Source: Ulota crispa
Lineage: Eukaryota; Streptophyta; Bryopsida; Orthotrichales; Orthotrichaceae
Direction of reading: 5' to 3'
DNA: 64,000 bases
Assembly (NCBI GenBank): GCA_963920765.1
Contig: OY987244.1
Coordinates: 27,694,358-27,758,357, forward strand
The position numbers and the translations under genes were made by a program. How positions within the stretch are numbered: the stretch's first letter is position 1; each line of letters opens with the position of its first letter. Under the pieces are notes generated by a model. It ran no database searches. It was not told where the DNA came from and saw only the letters and a program-made list of their open reading frames with translations. Shown in pieces: positions 1 to 11,252 of the stretch.

Positions 1-702
1 ACATAGCAATTTTGGGCAGGTACTTGTGATTGGAGGTTTTCATATTTTAGGCTAAAATTTTAATAGAATGTGGGGACAAGGTTTATCTTTCATGTGCACT
101 AAATTTCATGACATTTGGAATTATGAGTAACAAATTATGGCCTAATATGTTGTTTTTTATGTTTGTTGAGCAGCCTAGGCAGATTTTCAAAAATCACTTT
201 TTTCAAAATAAAATAAAATAATTTGGTTTAGTAGATTTATGTGAATGTAGGAAGCTTTCAATCATTCCATTTTGATCAAGGAGATGAAAGTTATGAGGAT
301 TTTTTGTTTGCGGGCAGTTATGGATTCTCTACTCTAAAATAAACTTTGAAGTCCTTTACTTTACTCAAATTTCAACATTTTAGAAAAAAACAAAACCAAG
401 GGATGGAGATTGTTTTTTACAACATTATGACCATTGGAATTGGCATTTTTCATTTCCATAATTAAATTCTTAACAATTTAGTGTTTTGAATCATTCTCTA
501 CTTCTTTTTACTTACTAATTTTTTTCCTTGTGTTACACAATTCCAAATGATTTGAAACTTTTTTAACATTTACATTACTTAGGTGGAATAAGGAATCTAG
601 AGAAGCACCACTCACATAGCCATTTTTCCATAGGAATTTGACCTTTTGAAGGGTAGCTGCCCGGTTTTTCACAAGACATTTTTGAATATTCAAACCATTC
701 TA
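1..702. other. AT-rich intergenic DNA
   Basis: I see no gene here. Reading frames are short and interrupted on both strands. The composition is strongly AT-rich with many A and T runs, like the rest of the intergenic DNA in this window. The last two bases (TA) look like the target site of the element that follows. Confidence 0.6.
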
Positions 703-1284
703 CTCCCTCTATCCCATTATAAAGCTCCAAAAAACTTCTCCAAGAGGGATTAACTATATTTTTAGTCATTATGCTAGTGACAAATGCATTCTAGAATCAA
801 TATACCACCTACCAAACATTTGCAAAATCTCAAGTTTTTATGTTGCTGTTTAGACACCCAAATTCCATGCAAAAAGTATCAAATTTGTGCATAGTTTGTG
901 GAGGCTGCCGGCTCCTCATTATTTTAATATTTTTGCTATTGACACATGCGTTCTAGAATCAAAATACCATCTACCAAATGTATGCAATATCTCCAACTTT
1001 GATGTTACTGTTTGGGCACCCAAACTCCATGCAAAAAGTACCATATTTGTACATGTTGCTAGCTCCTCATTATTAATAATTTAAAGATTAGTAGCAACAA
1101 TGGTACCTCATATGGGCAAGGCCAAGCTTGCTAGGAGAGGAATGTTCTCTAATTGCTTATCTTGGCCCCATGAGATCATGGGACATGACATCTACTTTCT
1201 CAATAGTTGAAATTAGCAAAAGGGAGCTTTTTAGTGGGACAAGAACTATGCCTAATTTGGAGCTTTATATTGGGACATAGGGAG
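703..1284. mobile_element. Stowaway-like (Tc1/mariner) MITE, 582 bp
   Basis: The left end starts CTCCCTCTATCCCATTAT and continues to a GGAGC-type motif. The right end is its inverted partner, ending TTGGGACATAGGGAG. Both ends are flanked by the dinucleotide TA (701-702 and 1285-1286). The CTCCCTC...CCCAT terminal motif and TA duplication are the established signature of plant Stowaway MITEs. There is no transposase, so it would be non-autonomous. At 582 bp it is longer than most Stowaways because its interior contains a tandem duplication. Confidence 0.7.
759..1058. repeat. direct duplication of about 162 bp inside the Stowaway-like element
   Basis: Two similar segments follow each other, about 759-893 and 921-1058. 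They share blocks such as GCATTCTAGAATCAA / GCGTTCTAGAATCAA and CCATGCAAAAAGTA in the same order and orientation. The copies have diverged by many substitutions, so the duplication is old. No coding potential is seen. Confidence 0.7.
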
Positions 1285-2639
1285 TATCTTCCAATCCACG
1301 CTGTGGAAAGCTCTGAAATTTTTTCCACATCTTCTAAAACTATTCTTCTACAAGATCCTATGGTCACATAAGCATAAAAATGTTTTTATTTTCAAATTTG
1401 GTTGATGCTCTAAAAATGACAATTTTGGAGAGTTTTTCTTAAAAAGTTTGCTTGGGTCTTTAGGGGTTAAAGAAGGCCTCTCAAAATAAAGCCTCAAAAT
1501 TTTTCATTACATTCACACAGTACTTGCAAAACAACGTACGATTCTTGCAACCATTATTCCATGTTGTTGCCCTTAAAACCTCTCCCCTCTTTGGCCGTCT
1601 TCACCAACAAAATAAAACCAAACGGCAAAAAACACTTAAGTTTTGCTATCACAGAGGTGCATTGAGTTTGCTTTTTGCAATGAAGAGCCTGCCAGCCTGC
1701 GGCCATGCCCAATCAGTACTTCTGCTGTGCAATTTTTTCGTTAATTAACTGCAGATGCTCTAAAAAGAAATCTATTATGTACGGTAAGAATATTTTAGGT
1801 GTTAAACTTACTTGCTCGATTACTTGTAAAAGAGATTTTCATAAGTAGCTCAAAGTGGTCAAACTCTGCTAAATATGGCTAAAACCCAAATTCAACCCTA
1901 TGGTATCCACAAGTGGTGCTTTTGCTTCTATATTTTTTGAGTAGAAGTGTTGCTAAATTTAGGCACCCTTGTGAACACTAACTCTGAGCACCTTGGGTCT
2001 ATATGTATAGATGTGGACAAAAAGATTCATTCCTCATTCAAACCCTATTCATGTAATTAGTTCTTCACCAAATCTAAAACCAATTACATATTTTAAAAGC
2101 CTATAAAGAGGGAAAACATGTATTAAAATTTGAAAAGTAGAGTGTTCCAACTCCATGCCTTTAACCCATGCCAAGTGTAATTTTGTATTATCAAATATGC
2201 TATATTCATCAACTTTCAGTCTTCCATCAAAAATTGTTTTAGTATTTAACCACCTTTGAGAGCTTAAAATTGCCTCAACTCAAGTGAGCCTCTTGTAGAT
2301 AGAAAGTGGGACACAGTGCACAAAAATTTGACATGAATCAAATTAGAAGAAGTGTCAATAAAAAATCATTTTGAAAAAGCATCAAATTACAATTAAAATT
2401 TCTTTTTAAATTAATACAATTCCACCATCAGTCTAAAACCAATACATTCTCACCCCATTATTAGAGCTTTCAACATATATAATTTTAAATTTTAGATTTA
2501 GTGAAGTATAGATGGTGTGGAAGGGTGTGATTGCAGAATGGATCTTTGTGTCCCCAATTCTATATGTCTTTGGCTAGGACGCAAAGATGAGATTTTGCAT
2601 TGAGAGATTCTACCATACAAAGCCTAAAAAAGTTTGAGT
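1285..2639. other. intergenic DNA without recognisable gene
   Basis: No convincing reading frame or RNA gene is visible. A short segment at about 1520-1750 is a little richer in GC and open for 74 codons, but shows no known domain. A TTTAGGGGTTAAA motif at 1459-1471 recurs elsewhere in the window (near 32090, 62379, 63294, 63493 and 63711). Confidence 0.5.
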
Positions 2640-3518
2640 ATGTATAGTACCCTAAAGAAAGTATACGTAAGTGCATTTTCCAGCATTCAAAGAAGTTGGT
2701 ATAACAAAGAATATAATTGGCATTTTTTCCTCATATTTTTTGCATATGATCCTCAAGCAATCCCAATCAAGCATACCAAATTTCAGCTATTAGTAACCAA
2801 AATCCTATTTTTCGTGCATTATTTTAATTAAAATTAATGGTTTTACTTGATAATTCATTAAAAACATCGGTGATGAATTTTTGAGGTTTGATTGCACAAA
2901 TATGTAGGAAAAATCCATACACACATCTTTCCTTTCAACTAAAATCTTCAAAAAGTTTCAAAATTCCTTCTATAGAGGTTTTCATGGTGGGGTGATCATG
3001 CCCAAATTTAGTAAAATAGATGTTTCTTTATGGTAACAAGGTTTTGCTATTTGACTCATATATTGTGATTAAGTTTGTACCTTCGAGCATGGTGATATGT
3101 TTATTTTTGCCAGCTAATTAAGAAATTGAAATATCTATTTTACTAGATTTGGGCATGATCACCCCACCATGAAAACCTCTATAAAAGGAATTTTGAAACT
3201 TTTTGAAGATTTTAGTTGAAAGGAAAGATGTGTGTATAGGTTTTTCCTACATATTTGTGCAATCAAACCTCAAAAATTCATCACCAACATTTTTTAATCA
3301 ATTATCAAGTAAAACCATGAATTTTAACTAATTAAATAATTCACCAAAAATAGGATTTTGGTTACTAATAGCTTAAATTTGGTATGCTTGATTGGGATTG
3401 CATGAGGAGCAGATGCAAAAAGTATGAAGACAAAATGTCAATTATATTTTTTGTTACATCAACTTCTTTGAATGCTGGAAAATGGACTTATGTATACTTT
3501 CTTTAGGGTATTGTACAA
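2640..3518. repeat. long inverted repeat (hairpin 1 of 3), foldback-type element
   Basis: The left arm (about 2640-3030) is matched by its reverse complement at about 3120-3518. Shared blocks include CCCTAAAGAAAGTATAC, CCAGCATTCAAAGAAGTTG and CAATCCCAATCAAGCATACC with their complements in reverse order. A spacer of about 90 bp lies between the arms. Transcription from either strand would give a long near-perfect hairpin RNA. There is no transposase frame. The arms are related in sequence to those of the next two hairpins. Confidence 0.85.
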
Positions 3519-4446
3519 CGCCCTCCAACTAAGATTGTCAAGCCAACTTATTCCACTGAGAGGTCATGCCATGAGGTTGATTGGCCTTTTTTTTCTTGTA
3601 TTTTTTATATTTCATTCATATCCCAATCCCAACCAAGCATACCAAATTTCAACCTCAAAAATCAAAATCCACAATTTGATAAATTGTTATGTGTCGCAAA
3701 TCATGGTTTCACATGGTTTTACAAGAAAATTGATTGAAAAGCATTGATGATGAATTTTGGAGATTTGATTGCATGGGTATATAGGTAGCATTCACATGCA
3801 CATACATATGCAAATCTTTCATGCTAAAAAAACCCGCTTTAGTAAAACAAAATTGATCTTTGAAGGGTTCAATGTGGCCCGTGATATGTCCAAATTTTGT
3901 AAAATAGATATTTTCTTATGATAATCAAATTTTGTTATTTGACTCATACATTGTGACTAAGTTTGTACCTTTGAACATGCTATTGTGTTTCTTTGGTGAA
4001 AAGTTATCTAAAATTTAAAAGTATCTATTTTACAAAATTTGGACATGTCACTAGTCACACAAAAGCCTTCAAAGATCAATTTTGTTTTACTTAAGGGGTT
4101 TTTTTAGCATGAAAGATTTGCATATGTATGTGCATGTGAATGCTACCTATATACCCATGCAATCAAATCTCCAAAATTCATCATCAATGTTTTTCAATCA
4201 ATTTTCTTGTAAAACCATGTGAAACCATGATTTTTGACACATAACAATTTATCAAATTGTGGATTTTGATTTTTTGGGGTTGAAATTTGGTATGCTTTGT
4301 TAGGATTGGGGGTAGGAATGAAACATAAAAAATAAAAATAAAAACAAAAAATGGCCAATTGACCTCATTTCATGTCAAAACTTGACATGACCTCTCAATG
4401 AAAAAGCAAAACCCAACAATCTTTGTTGGAGGCCATTGTACAATGG
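3510..4446. repeat. long inverted repeat (hairpin 2 of 3)
   Basis: The left arm begins at ATTGTACAACGCCCTCCAAC, and its inverse ends at 4446 as GGAGGCCATTGTACAATGG. Internal arm blocks such as GAGAGGTCATG and ATTTGATAAATTGTTATGTG pair with complements near 4390 and 4240. The spacer, with the TTTGACTCATACATTGTGA motif, is homologous to that of hairpin 1 in the same orientation. It abuts hairpin 1 on the left and hairpin 3 on the right, with an ATTGTACAA motif at both junctions. Confidence 0.85.
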
Positions 4447-5313
4447 GGTTGAATAAGTTTGGTCCACCCCATTCTACTATTCAAAGGACTTAGCTGTTTA
4501 TAGAATACAGTTGGTTTTTTTGTATCATGTATCATTAAACTTTAACTCCTACACAATCCTAATCAAGCATACCAAATTTGAGTTCCAAAAAATCAAAATC
4601 CTATTTTTGGTGAATTGTTTTAGATGAAATTCATGGTTTTATAAGATATTTGATTGAAAAACATTGGTGATGAATTTTTGAGATTTGATTGCATGGGTAT
4701 TTAGGAAACATCCATAAGCACATCTTTCTTCCTAATAAGAATCTTAAAAACGTTTCAAATTCTCTTCTATAGAGATTTTAGTGTTGGGGTGATCATGACC
4801 AACTTTAGTAAAATATGTATATTTATATTTTAATTAGCTTTTGGCAAAGTAAACATATCATCATGCTCAAAGGTACAAACTTAAACATAGTGTATGAGTC
4901 AATTAGCAAAATCCAATTACCATAAAGAAATATTTATTTTACTAAATTTGGTTATGATCACTTGAACATTAAAATCTCTATAGGAAGAACTTTGAAACTT
5001 TTTGAAGATTTTTGTTAGGAGGAAAGAGATGCACATGGATATTTTCTACATACCCATGCAATCAAATCTAAAAGATTCATCACCCATATTTTTAATCAAT
5101 TATCATATAAATCCATGAATTTCATCTAAAATAATTCACCAAAAATAGGACTTTGATTTTTTGGAACTCAAATTTGGTATGCTTGATAATGATTGTGTAG
5201 GAATTAAAGCTTGGCAATACAAGATACAAAAGGACCAATTGCATTCTATAAAATGCTAAGTCCTTTGAATAGTAGAATGGGGTGGAGAGAAACTTATTCA
5301 ACCCCAGTGTACC
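4436..5313. repeat. long inverted repeat (hairpin 3 of 3), inverted relative to 1 and 2
   Basis: The left arm carries GGGGTTGAATAAG, CCATTCTACTATTCAAAGGAC and CAAGCATACCAAATTTGAG. The right arm carries their complements in reverse order, ending near CTTATTCAACCCCAGTGTAC. The spacer contains the same conserved block as hairpins 1 and 2 (GTTTGTACCTTTGAGCATG) but on the opposite strand, so this copy is reversed. No coding sequence is seen. Confidence 0.85.
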
Positions 5314-6008
5314 TTATTCAAAAAGCAAGTTAACCCTTCAATGTCAGATGGGTGGTTGTACATGCCCTCTACAAGGGTGTAAACCCATTAAAATATTGTT
5401 TCTTAAAGTTGCAAAAGTCAATAGTGCATGGTATCCTCATGAAAATTGCAAGAAGGGCAATATGGGACCTAACACCATGTATTTAAGTTTTCTTACAATT
5501 TCGGTTATCAAAAAATATGAGTGCATCTGTTAAGGTTGTTTTTTTGCTTTCCATAATGCACCATGTATCTATGCTCACTTCAACAAAAAAGTAGGTGATT
5601 TTTTTTTTCCTGTAACTCATAGTGTTTTTAGTGGCCAAGGGACAATTTGTTTTTGTTCCTTTTGGCATTTAAGGTTTAATTTATACTATAATGTACTATA
5701 GTGCATGACACTTATAACCAACAACTATTGGCCAAACAAGAAATACTAAAGCACAACACATATACTCATTAGCTCAAAAGTAATTCCACCACTAAGTAGG
5801 ACAAACCCTAAGCTTCATCTTGGTGGACTCAAATTTTTTAATAACTTTTTTTTGACAAAACCTGAGGCTAAACACTTGAATTGAGGGTTGTTGGTTGTAA
5901 ATGTCATGGACCATATGATGATTTTTTTTTTAAAAATTGACGTATTGTTCAATAGGTAGTTTCATATTCAACTAATTATTTCACAATAGAACTTGCTAAT
6001 AATAAACT
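5314..6008. other. intergenic DNA without recognisable gene
   Basis: AT-rich sequence with several homopolymer T and A runs. Short open stretches around 5282-5668 overlap on both strands and show no domain. I see no RNA gene or regulatory element that I can name. Confidence 0.5.
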
Positions 6009-6352
6009 AAGGGGCGGTTCAAATTGTGCCCCACATCTCTAGTCCCACTGAAATCTGAGAAGCTGATTGGCGGAGAAGCAAAAGATGGAACTTGATGTTT
6101 CACACTATGCCTCAAGTCCCACATCCCACTTCCTTCATGACGCCTACATGACGCCTACATGACAGCACTTTTGGAAGTTTTGACCCCAAAAAAAGTGGGA
6201 CTTTACTCAAAGTTTGAGTCGACCAAAATACTAGACCCATCTTTGAGCCCAAGTCCCATTTTTTCTTACCCACAAAGATGGGATTTTGCACTCCCGTGGG
6301 ACTTCATCACATGGGACGTGGGACATAGTCTAAAGTCTAAACTGCCCCTTAC
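6009..6352. mobile_element. MITE with GGGGC terminal inverted repeats, upstream of STIPL1
   Basis: The left end reads TAAGGGGCGGTTCAAATTGT and the right end is the inverted partner AAACTGCCCCTTA. Motifs for 'GTCCCAC/GTGGGAC' are repeated in both halves. Near the left third there is a short tandem repeat of CATGACGCCTA (about 6137-6162, about 2.5 copies). No target-site duplication is certain. It ends only about 60 bp before the likely start of the STIPL1 5' leader, so it may contribute to that promoter. Confidence 0.6.
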
Positions 6353-7060
6353 AGTAATTATAATATAGTGTAGTTGTTCTATTGATACACCGGTACGACT
6401 AATTGCCCGGGTATCATCCAGGCTGCTCCTCATTGCGCGCTCCCCAGTCCGCTCGCACAATCTCTCCTCCGTAGCCACCTTCGCGGACCAGACACTTCTC
6501 CGATCGGGAGGAGAAGTCTCCCGTTCGCGGATTTCGATCACTATTCGCGACCATCTCTCGCTTTTTGTCTGAATTAGCGACCATTTCGGCTTTATTTGAG
6601 GGTTTAAGGTGAAGATTTGACACAGATTTAGTTGCTTAGGGTGAGGTGGTGTGAAGGATTCAGTTTGCAGGGTGGATGGCTGGAGTTTGTGTCGAGATTA
6701 GATTCTTTATAACGAAGTGCGAAGAGATTAGGATTCTTAGTGTCTCGAATCCCTGCACCATTTGACCCTTTTGTTCTGTTTGAAGATTTAGGGTTACGTT
6801 AGGGTTTCGCCATCGCTCTGTTTTAAACTTTGACTATCAAAATGCGTCGAATTAGTGAGAGTAAGTTGAGTTGTTGTTGCTACTTCGATGCTGTATCGTA
6901 AATTTTTAGAGCAAGGTTCTCGAAAGATGTTTGGGGTGTTTTTGAGATTTAGGGTTTGGAACGAGATTGCTGACGCTGGTTGAGTGTCGGAGGGTTTGAC
7001 TTTGAGAGGCAGTTCGCTTGACCCGGGCGTGTTTTCCAAGCTTGCAAGTAATTGGACAAC
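6353..7060 (+). promoter_or_regulatory. STIPL1 promoter and 5' leader with telo-box motifs
   Basis: GC content rises sharply from about 6400, with CT-rich stretches typical of plant transcription starts and leaders. Telo-box-like motifs (TTAGGGTTT or close variants) occur at about 6787-6795, 6799-6807 and 6948-6957. In plants such motifs are common near the starts of housekeeping and ribosomal genes. No clear TATA box is seen. Whether the leader contains an intron cannot be decided from the sequence alone. Confidence 0.5.
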
Positions 7061-9601
7061 ATGGACGAGTATCAGCATATGGAGCGGTTTAGTGTAGAGA
7101 ATGAATTTGAGAACGGGACGTGGATAGGCGACGATTTCTTCGCCCGGAAGCAGAAAGTAAAGAAACGGCAGACGAAGGAGGAGGCGTTGTATGGAGTGGA
7201 AGACAGCGATTCGGATTACGAGGATTCAGGGAAGAGACGGCGACGAGGCGATGGTAAAAAGGGGGACCTGTCAAAGCCCGTGAGTTTCGTCTCCACAGGG
7301 GCCGTCATGCCGTCGGAAGAGATTGACAAGGAGGAGGAGAAGGAGGAGGAGCATGCGAATGGCGTGGGTGCAGGATTAGGGTTTGGAGGAGCTCCAGGGC
7401 ACGCTGGTTTAGGGTTTGGCCCTCCGAAACCGGATGAAGAAGAGGTGGAGTTGCTTCCAACAGCGTTTGGGAGGAGGATTAAAGAAGGTGCGGAGCGGCG
7501 AGAGATGGAAAGAGAAAAAGGGAAGAAAGCAGCCAAACCTGGAGGAGCTGGGTCTGCAAACCCTGGTTTCGAAATGTTCACCAAAGGGATCGGGTCGAAG
7601 TTGCTGGAGAAGATGGGGTACAAAGGTGGAGGTTTGGGCAAAAACGAACAGGGTATTGCGAAGCCAATTGATGTGAAGCTGCGACCTAAGAATATGGGAA
7701 TGGGGTTTAATGAGTTCAGGGAAACGACAGCCGGGTTGCCGCCTCCTCCTGGGATGCAACAACCAGACGAAGACGTTGTAGTTGAGAAGAAGCCGAAGTC
7801 CAAGGAGAAGCTATGGCTGAAAAAGAACAAAGGGAAGAAGAAAGCTGAGCTACGTACCGCAGCTGAACTCATTGCAGAGAAGGAAGCACAGAATGGAGGC
7901 ATTATCCAGCAGACGGTACTTGACATGCGTGGTCCTCAACCCAGGCTTCTAACGAACCTGGAGAATTTGAACGCCGAGCAGACGGCAATTGAAGATAACA
8001 CTCCGATGCCTGAGTTGCAACATAATCTTCGGTTAATTGTGGACAGGACAGAGGCCGAGGTTCAGACGTGTAATCAAAGGTTGCAAAACGAGAGGGACAC
8101 GGTGCTCATTCTGAACAAAGACAGAGAGCGGCTGGAAACGGCCGTTGGCGCACAGGCGAAGCAGATTGTTGTCATGGAGGCTGTGATGGTGTCTCTGGAG
8201 CAAATCCGGGTGCAGGTGGCGGAGGGAGCAATGAACTTAGAAACTTTAGCCAACGCGTTTGCAAGGATTAAGTATTCATATCGAGAGGAGTACAAGTTAT
8301 TCAGTGTTGCAATGATAGCGCTTTCGTTTGCACTCCCGTTGATGTCCAACCTCTTTAGAGGGTGGCAACCATTTCTGCAACCTCAGCATGGGATCGAAGC
8401 CATGGCTGCATGGCAGGAGCTTCTGCAGGGAAACGAAGCAAACGACCATGCTATATTCCAGGATGTTGATAACTCACCTTATCTTCAGCTGGTTCTTGAG
8501 GTTATATTCCCACATGTTCGTTTGGCCACTACTAATGTGTGGCAACCTCGGGATCCCGAGCCGATACTGACGTTTCTCGAAGTCTGGGACAAGGTGCTTC
8601 CTGGAGGTGTTAAGCAGAATCTTCTTGAAGGAGTTGTGATGCCAAAACTGACTGCTGCTGTAGATGCATGGGATCCCCGCCTTGAGGAAGTGCCTATCCA
8701 TGCATGGCTTCACCCTTGGCTACCTTGGTTAGGTACACGAATGGAGCCTCTGTACGTGCCGATTCGATATAAGCTGAACGTTGCGCTAGTCAATTGGCAT
8801 CCGGGAGATTCGTCTGCTCTTGCTCTGCTCTCTCCTTGGAAAACCGTGTTTGATCCTGCCAATTGGGAGCTCCTGATTGTGCGTTCGATTGTGCCCAAGC
8901 TTATCCAGGCAATGCAGGAGTTTGTGATAAATCCTGCCAACCAAATATTGGATCAGTTTCACTGGGTGATGGCCTGGGTTTCTGCTGTCCCTTTGCATCA
9001 TATGATCAACCTTTTGGAAGTGAATTTTTTCCCGAAGTGGCACCAGGTGTTGCTTCACTGGCTTGGGGCCAGCCCGGACTACCAAGAGGTTACTGCATGG
9101 TTTGTAGGTTGGAAATCTTTGCTGCCAACAGAGCTTTTGGCCAACGAGAAGGTACGACACCAGCTCAGTTTAGCACTGGAACTGATACACCAAAGTATGG
9201 AGGGAGCATCCAGCGTTCCACAGACGGCACGGGACAAGCTGAAATACCTTCGAGCCACGGAACAGCGGCTACACGACATACCTCAACAGGCCCACGGTGC
9301 TGCATTTGTACAACCACAAAAGCAGAGTGCAGCCCTTCACATGGACGAGAACGGATCTGGAGAAGAGCTGACTTTGAAAGAAGTGGTGGAGGCGTTTGCT
9401 GAAGATAACGATGTCATGTTCATGCCCAAACCAGGGCGTACATACGAGGGTCTGCAAGTGTACAGCTTCGGTGCTGTCAGTGTGGTTGTAGATACCGCCA
9501 AGCAGAGTATTTTGGCTCAAACTGGAGATGGTTGGAACGCGGTTTATCTTGAACAGATTCTGGAGATGCATCGCAGCCGTGGTGGTAGCCGGTGGAAGTA
9601 A
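7061..9601 (+). CDS. STIPL1: Septin/tuftelin-interacting protein 1 homologue, spliceosome disassembly factor (STIPL1/TFIP11)
   Basis: This is an intronless gene for an 846-residue protein, about the length of the plant family members. The family (yeast Ntr1/Spp382, human TFIP11) activates the DEAH helicase Prp43 to release the intron lariat and dismantle the spliceosome in the nucleus. In order: a TIP_N region (about residues 1-100, starting MDEYQHMERF, then acidic and Lys/Arg-rich), Gly-rich low-complexity sequence (101-125), a G-patch (about 174-219, with GIGSKLLEKMGYKGGGLGKN) that would bind the helicase, a charged coiled coil (about 319-388), the GCFC domain (about 400-690, with repeated Trp-rich WHPWLPWLG-type motifs), and a conserved C-terminal domain (about 760-840). 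I chose the ATG at 7061 because it matches the family N-terminus; a TTG three codons upstream also keeps the frame open. Antisense frames over the gene are compositional shadows. Confidence 0.97.
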   Translation: MDEYQHMERFSVENEFENGTWIGDDFFARKQKVKKRQTKEEALYGVEDSDSDYEDSGKRRRRGDGKKGDLSKPVSFVSTGAVMPSEEIDKEEEKEEEHANGVGAGLGFGGAPGHAGLGFGPPKPDEEEVELLPTAFGRRIKEGAERREMEREKGKKAAKPGGAGSANPGFEMFTKGIGSKLLEKMGYKGGGLGKNEQGIAKPIDVKLRPKNMGMGFNEFRETTAGLPPPPGMQQPDEDVVVEKKPKSKEKLWLKKNKGKKKAELRTAAELIAEKEAQNGGIIQQTVLDMRGPQPRLLTNLENLNAEQTAIEDNTPMPELQHNLRLIVDRTEAEVQTCNQRLQNERDTVLILNKDRERLETAVGAQAKQIVVMEAVMVSLEQIRVQVAEGAMNLETLANAFARIKYSYREEYKLFSVAMIALSFALPLMSNLFRGWQPFLQPQHGIEAMAAWQELLQGNEANDHAIFQDVDNSPYLQLVLEVIFPHVRLATTNVWQPRDPEPILTFLEVWDKVLPGGVKQNLLEGVVMPKLTAAVDAWDPRLEEVPIHAWLHPWLPWLGTRMEPLYVPIRYKLNVALVNWHPGDSSALALLSPWKTVFDPANWELLIVRSIVPKLIQAMQEFVINPANQILDQFHWVMAWVSAVPLHHMINLLEVNFFPKWHQVLLHWLGASPDYQEVTAWFVGWKSLLPTELLANEKVRHQLSLALELIHQSMEGASSVPQTARDKLKYLRATEQRLHDIPQQAHGAAFVQPQKQSAALHMDENGSGEELTLKEVVEAFAEDNDVMFMPKPGRTYEGLQVYSFGAVSVVVDTAKQSILAQTGDGWNAVYLEQILEMHRSRGGSRWK

Positions 9602-10602
9602 TAGGTGAAGCTCCTGTTGCAAATCAAAGTCATCTGATCATGTGCTCTGTTGCTCCTATCTGTAGAAAAACATGTATAATACAGCTCTGTCAGGACAGGT
9701 TCTGTTATTATATTTTCCCTTTTTTGTACTGTTCTCCCATGATCCTATGACTTCTCTTGTTTCTCTAAGCGCCAGTATTGACACTGTGTCCTCGTCCAGG
9801 TGAATAGATCCGAAAAGCTGCATTTGAAAACATTTTACAAGAATGTGGAATTCACTTTGATGTTGTGCGGTGGTCCGTGAGGAGATAAGAACACCCTCAG
9901 CCACAATTCGCTCACTGTTTCGTCTGCGTGGTTCATACCAACACGCAAATGTGATCGGTACGTATGCATGGCCTGTTTGAAAACAGTGGTGGTAGTTGTT
10001 AATCCACTTCAACAATTTCTACGGTTTGTACTACATTCTATATCGTGGACGCTATCTTAGAATGAGTTATCTTCTAATCAAAGTGTTTCTGCCTTCTGAC
10101 ACTTTCCTCATGGGTTTTCCCAGTAGTTTATTTGCGTAACGCAAGCGTTGTATTGTGATTGGTAGATATAATTCTGTCTTTTTCTTTATTAGTTTGTTGC
10201 CTCAAACTTTGCATAACAGCAAGACTTCTATGCTATTGCAGGCAATGATCTGGGAGGTTTGATATTCAACTTCAATGCATCGCTTTGTAAACCTTACTGA
10301 TTACGAGGATGAAGCAGCAGCAGCAGGCGTTGATTATGCCGTGGTGATATTCGATTCCTTTCTGGTCTTTTTGAAGATATTTTATCGAGAAAGATGAAAC
10401 CTCCCCGACTTCTGAGTCTGATTTTTGTCAGTTTCTCTCTGGCGCACCGTCATGTATTCCAGAAACTTGTAATATAAGCCACCACTGTAGAATCATTTAC
10501 TGTGAAATTTGATAGCCTAGCACGTTTTTGGCTACACTTTGTACTTTTAGCTTTGCCTGCTGGGCATGGTTGAGATGTAATTGTATTTGCGATTCTTTCA
10601 CT
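9602..10602. other. STIPL1 3' region
   Basis: No protein gene is visible. The base composition stays moderately GC-rich to about 10600, which fits a long 3' untranslated region or spliced downstream exon of STIPL1. A CAGCAGCAGCAGG run lies near 10315. No frame on either strand resembles a known family. Confidence 0.45.
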
Positions 10603-11252
10603 TTAACCCCTCAACGCCCGAGGGGCGGTTTTTACGCCCCTCTGAATTTTGTACAGGGATGCCGAAAGTTTTTTCAAGATTTTTTTTGTGGTTATTATTA
10701 TATCTAAATTGCTGTTGAAGTCTAGTTTCAGCATAAAGAGTCGGATCTTGAAAATGTGTTAACATGATTTGTCTATTCAAGATTTTGTGCAAGGGTATCC
10801 ATTGCAAATCTTCACTTTCTAGTGTTGAGGCTCTTGGAAACAAGCCTCAAGTACACTAGAACTTGGAGAAAAAATTACATTAAAAATTCATTTAAAAAAA
10901 TTGTAGAATAGATTTTGAGAAGCTGTAAATTGATTGGGGTTATGCATGTTGTACTTTACATACTCATATTTTTTTGAGTGATATGCAAAAAGAGGATTGA
11001 AAGACTTCAAATCACTTTCACAATTTTAACACCGTCATGATCAAACATTATAATCTTTCAATCCATAAGTGAAATAGTTGTGATTTCTTTTTGTATGCAA
11101 TCTATAACATGTCTACTTATAACATGTCTACTTAGAATTTATACGGTTACATTTCAAAGAAAATCAATAAGATTGATCAAAATGTCAGCATTTTGTTCAC
11201 TTTCAAGCAAATTCTGAGATACTCCAAAATTCCAGGGGCGGTGAGGGGTTAA
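10603..11252. mobile_element. Inverted-repeat element with TTAACCCCTCA ends, about 650 bp
   Basis: The left end TTAACCCCTCAACGCCC continues into CCTCTGAATTTTG. The right end is the inverted partner, CAAAATTCCAGGGGCGG followed by TGAGGGGTTAA. The interior is AT-rich and includes a 15-bp tandem pair (TAACATGTCTACTTA, about 11105-11138). There is no transposase frame. No clear target-site duplication is seen, so the family assignment is open. Confidence 0.6.

Noticed and set aside
7052..7060. TTG at 7052 as the STIPL1 start
   Set aside because: The ATG three codons later matches the conserved family start MDEYQ. A TTG start is unlikely in a plant nuclear gene.
7216..7926. 236-codon minus-strand open frame over the STIPL1 coding region
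   Set aside because: It is rich in Ser, Pro and Phe, as expected from the reverse complement of Glu/Lys/Gly-rich coding DNA, and lies fully inside a well-supported gene.
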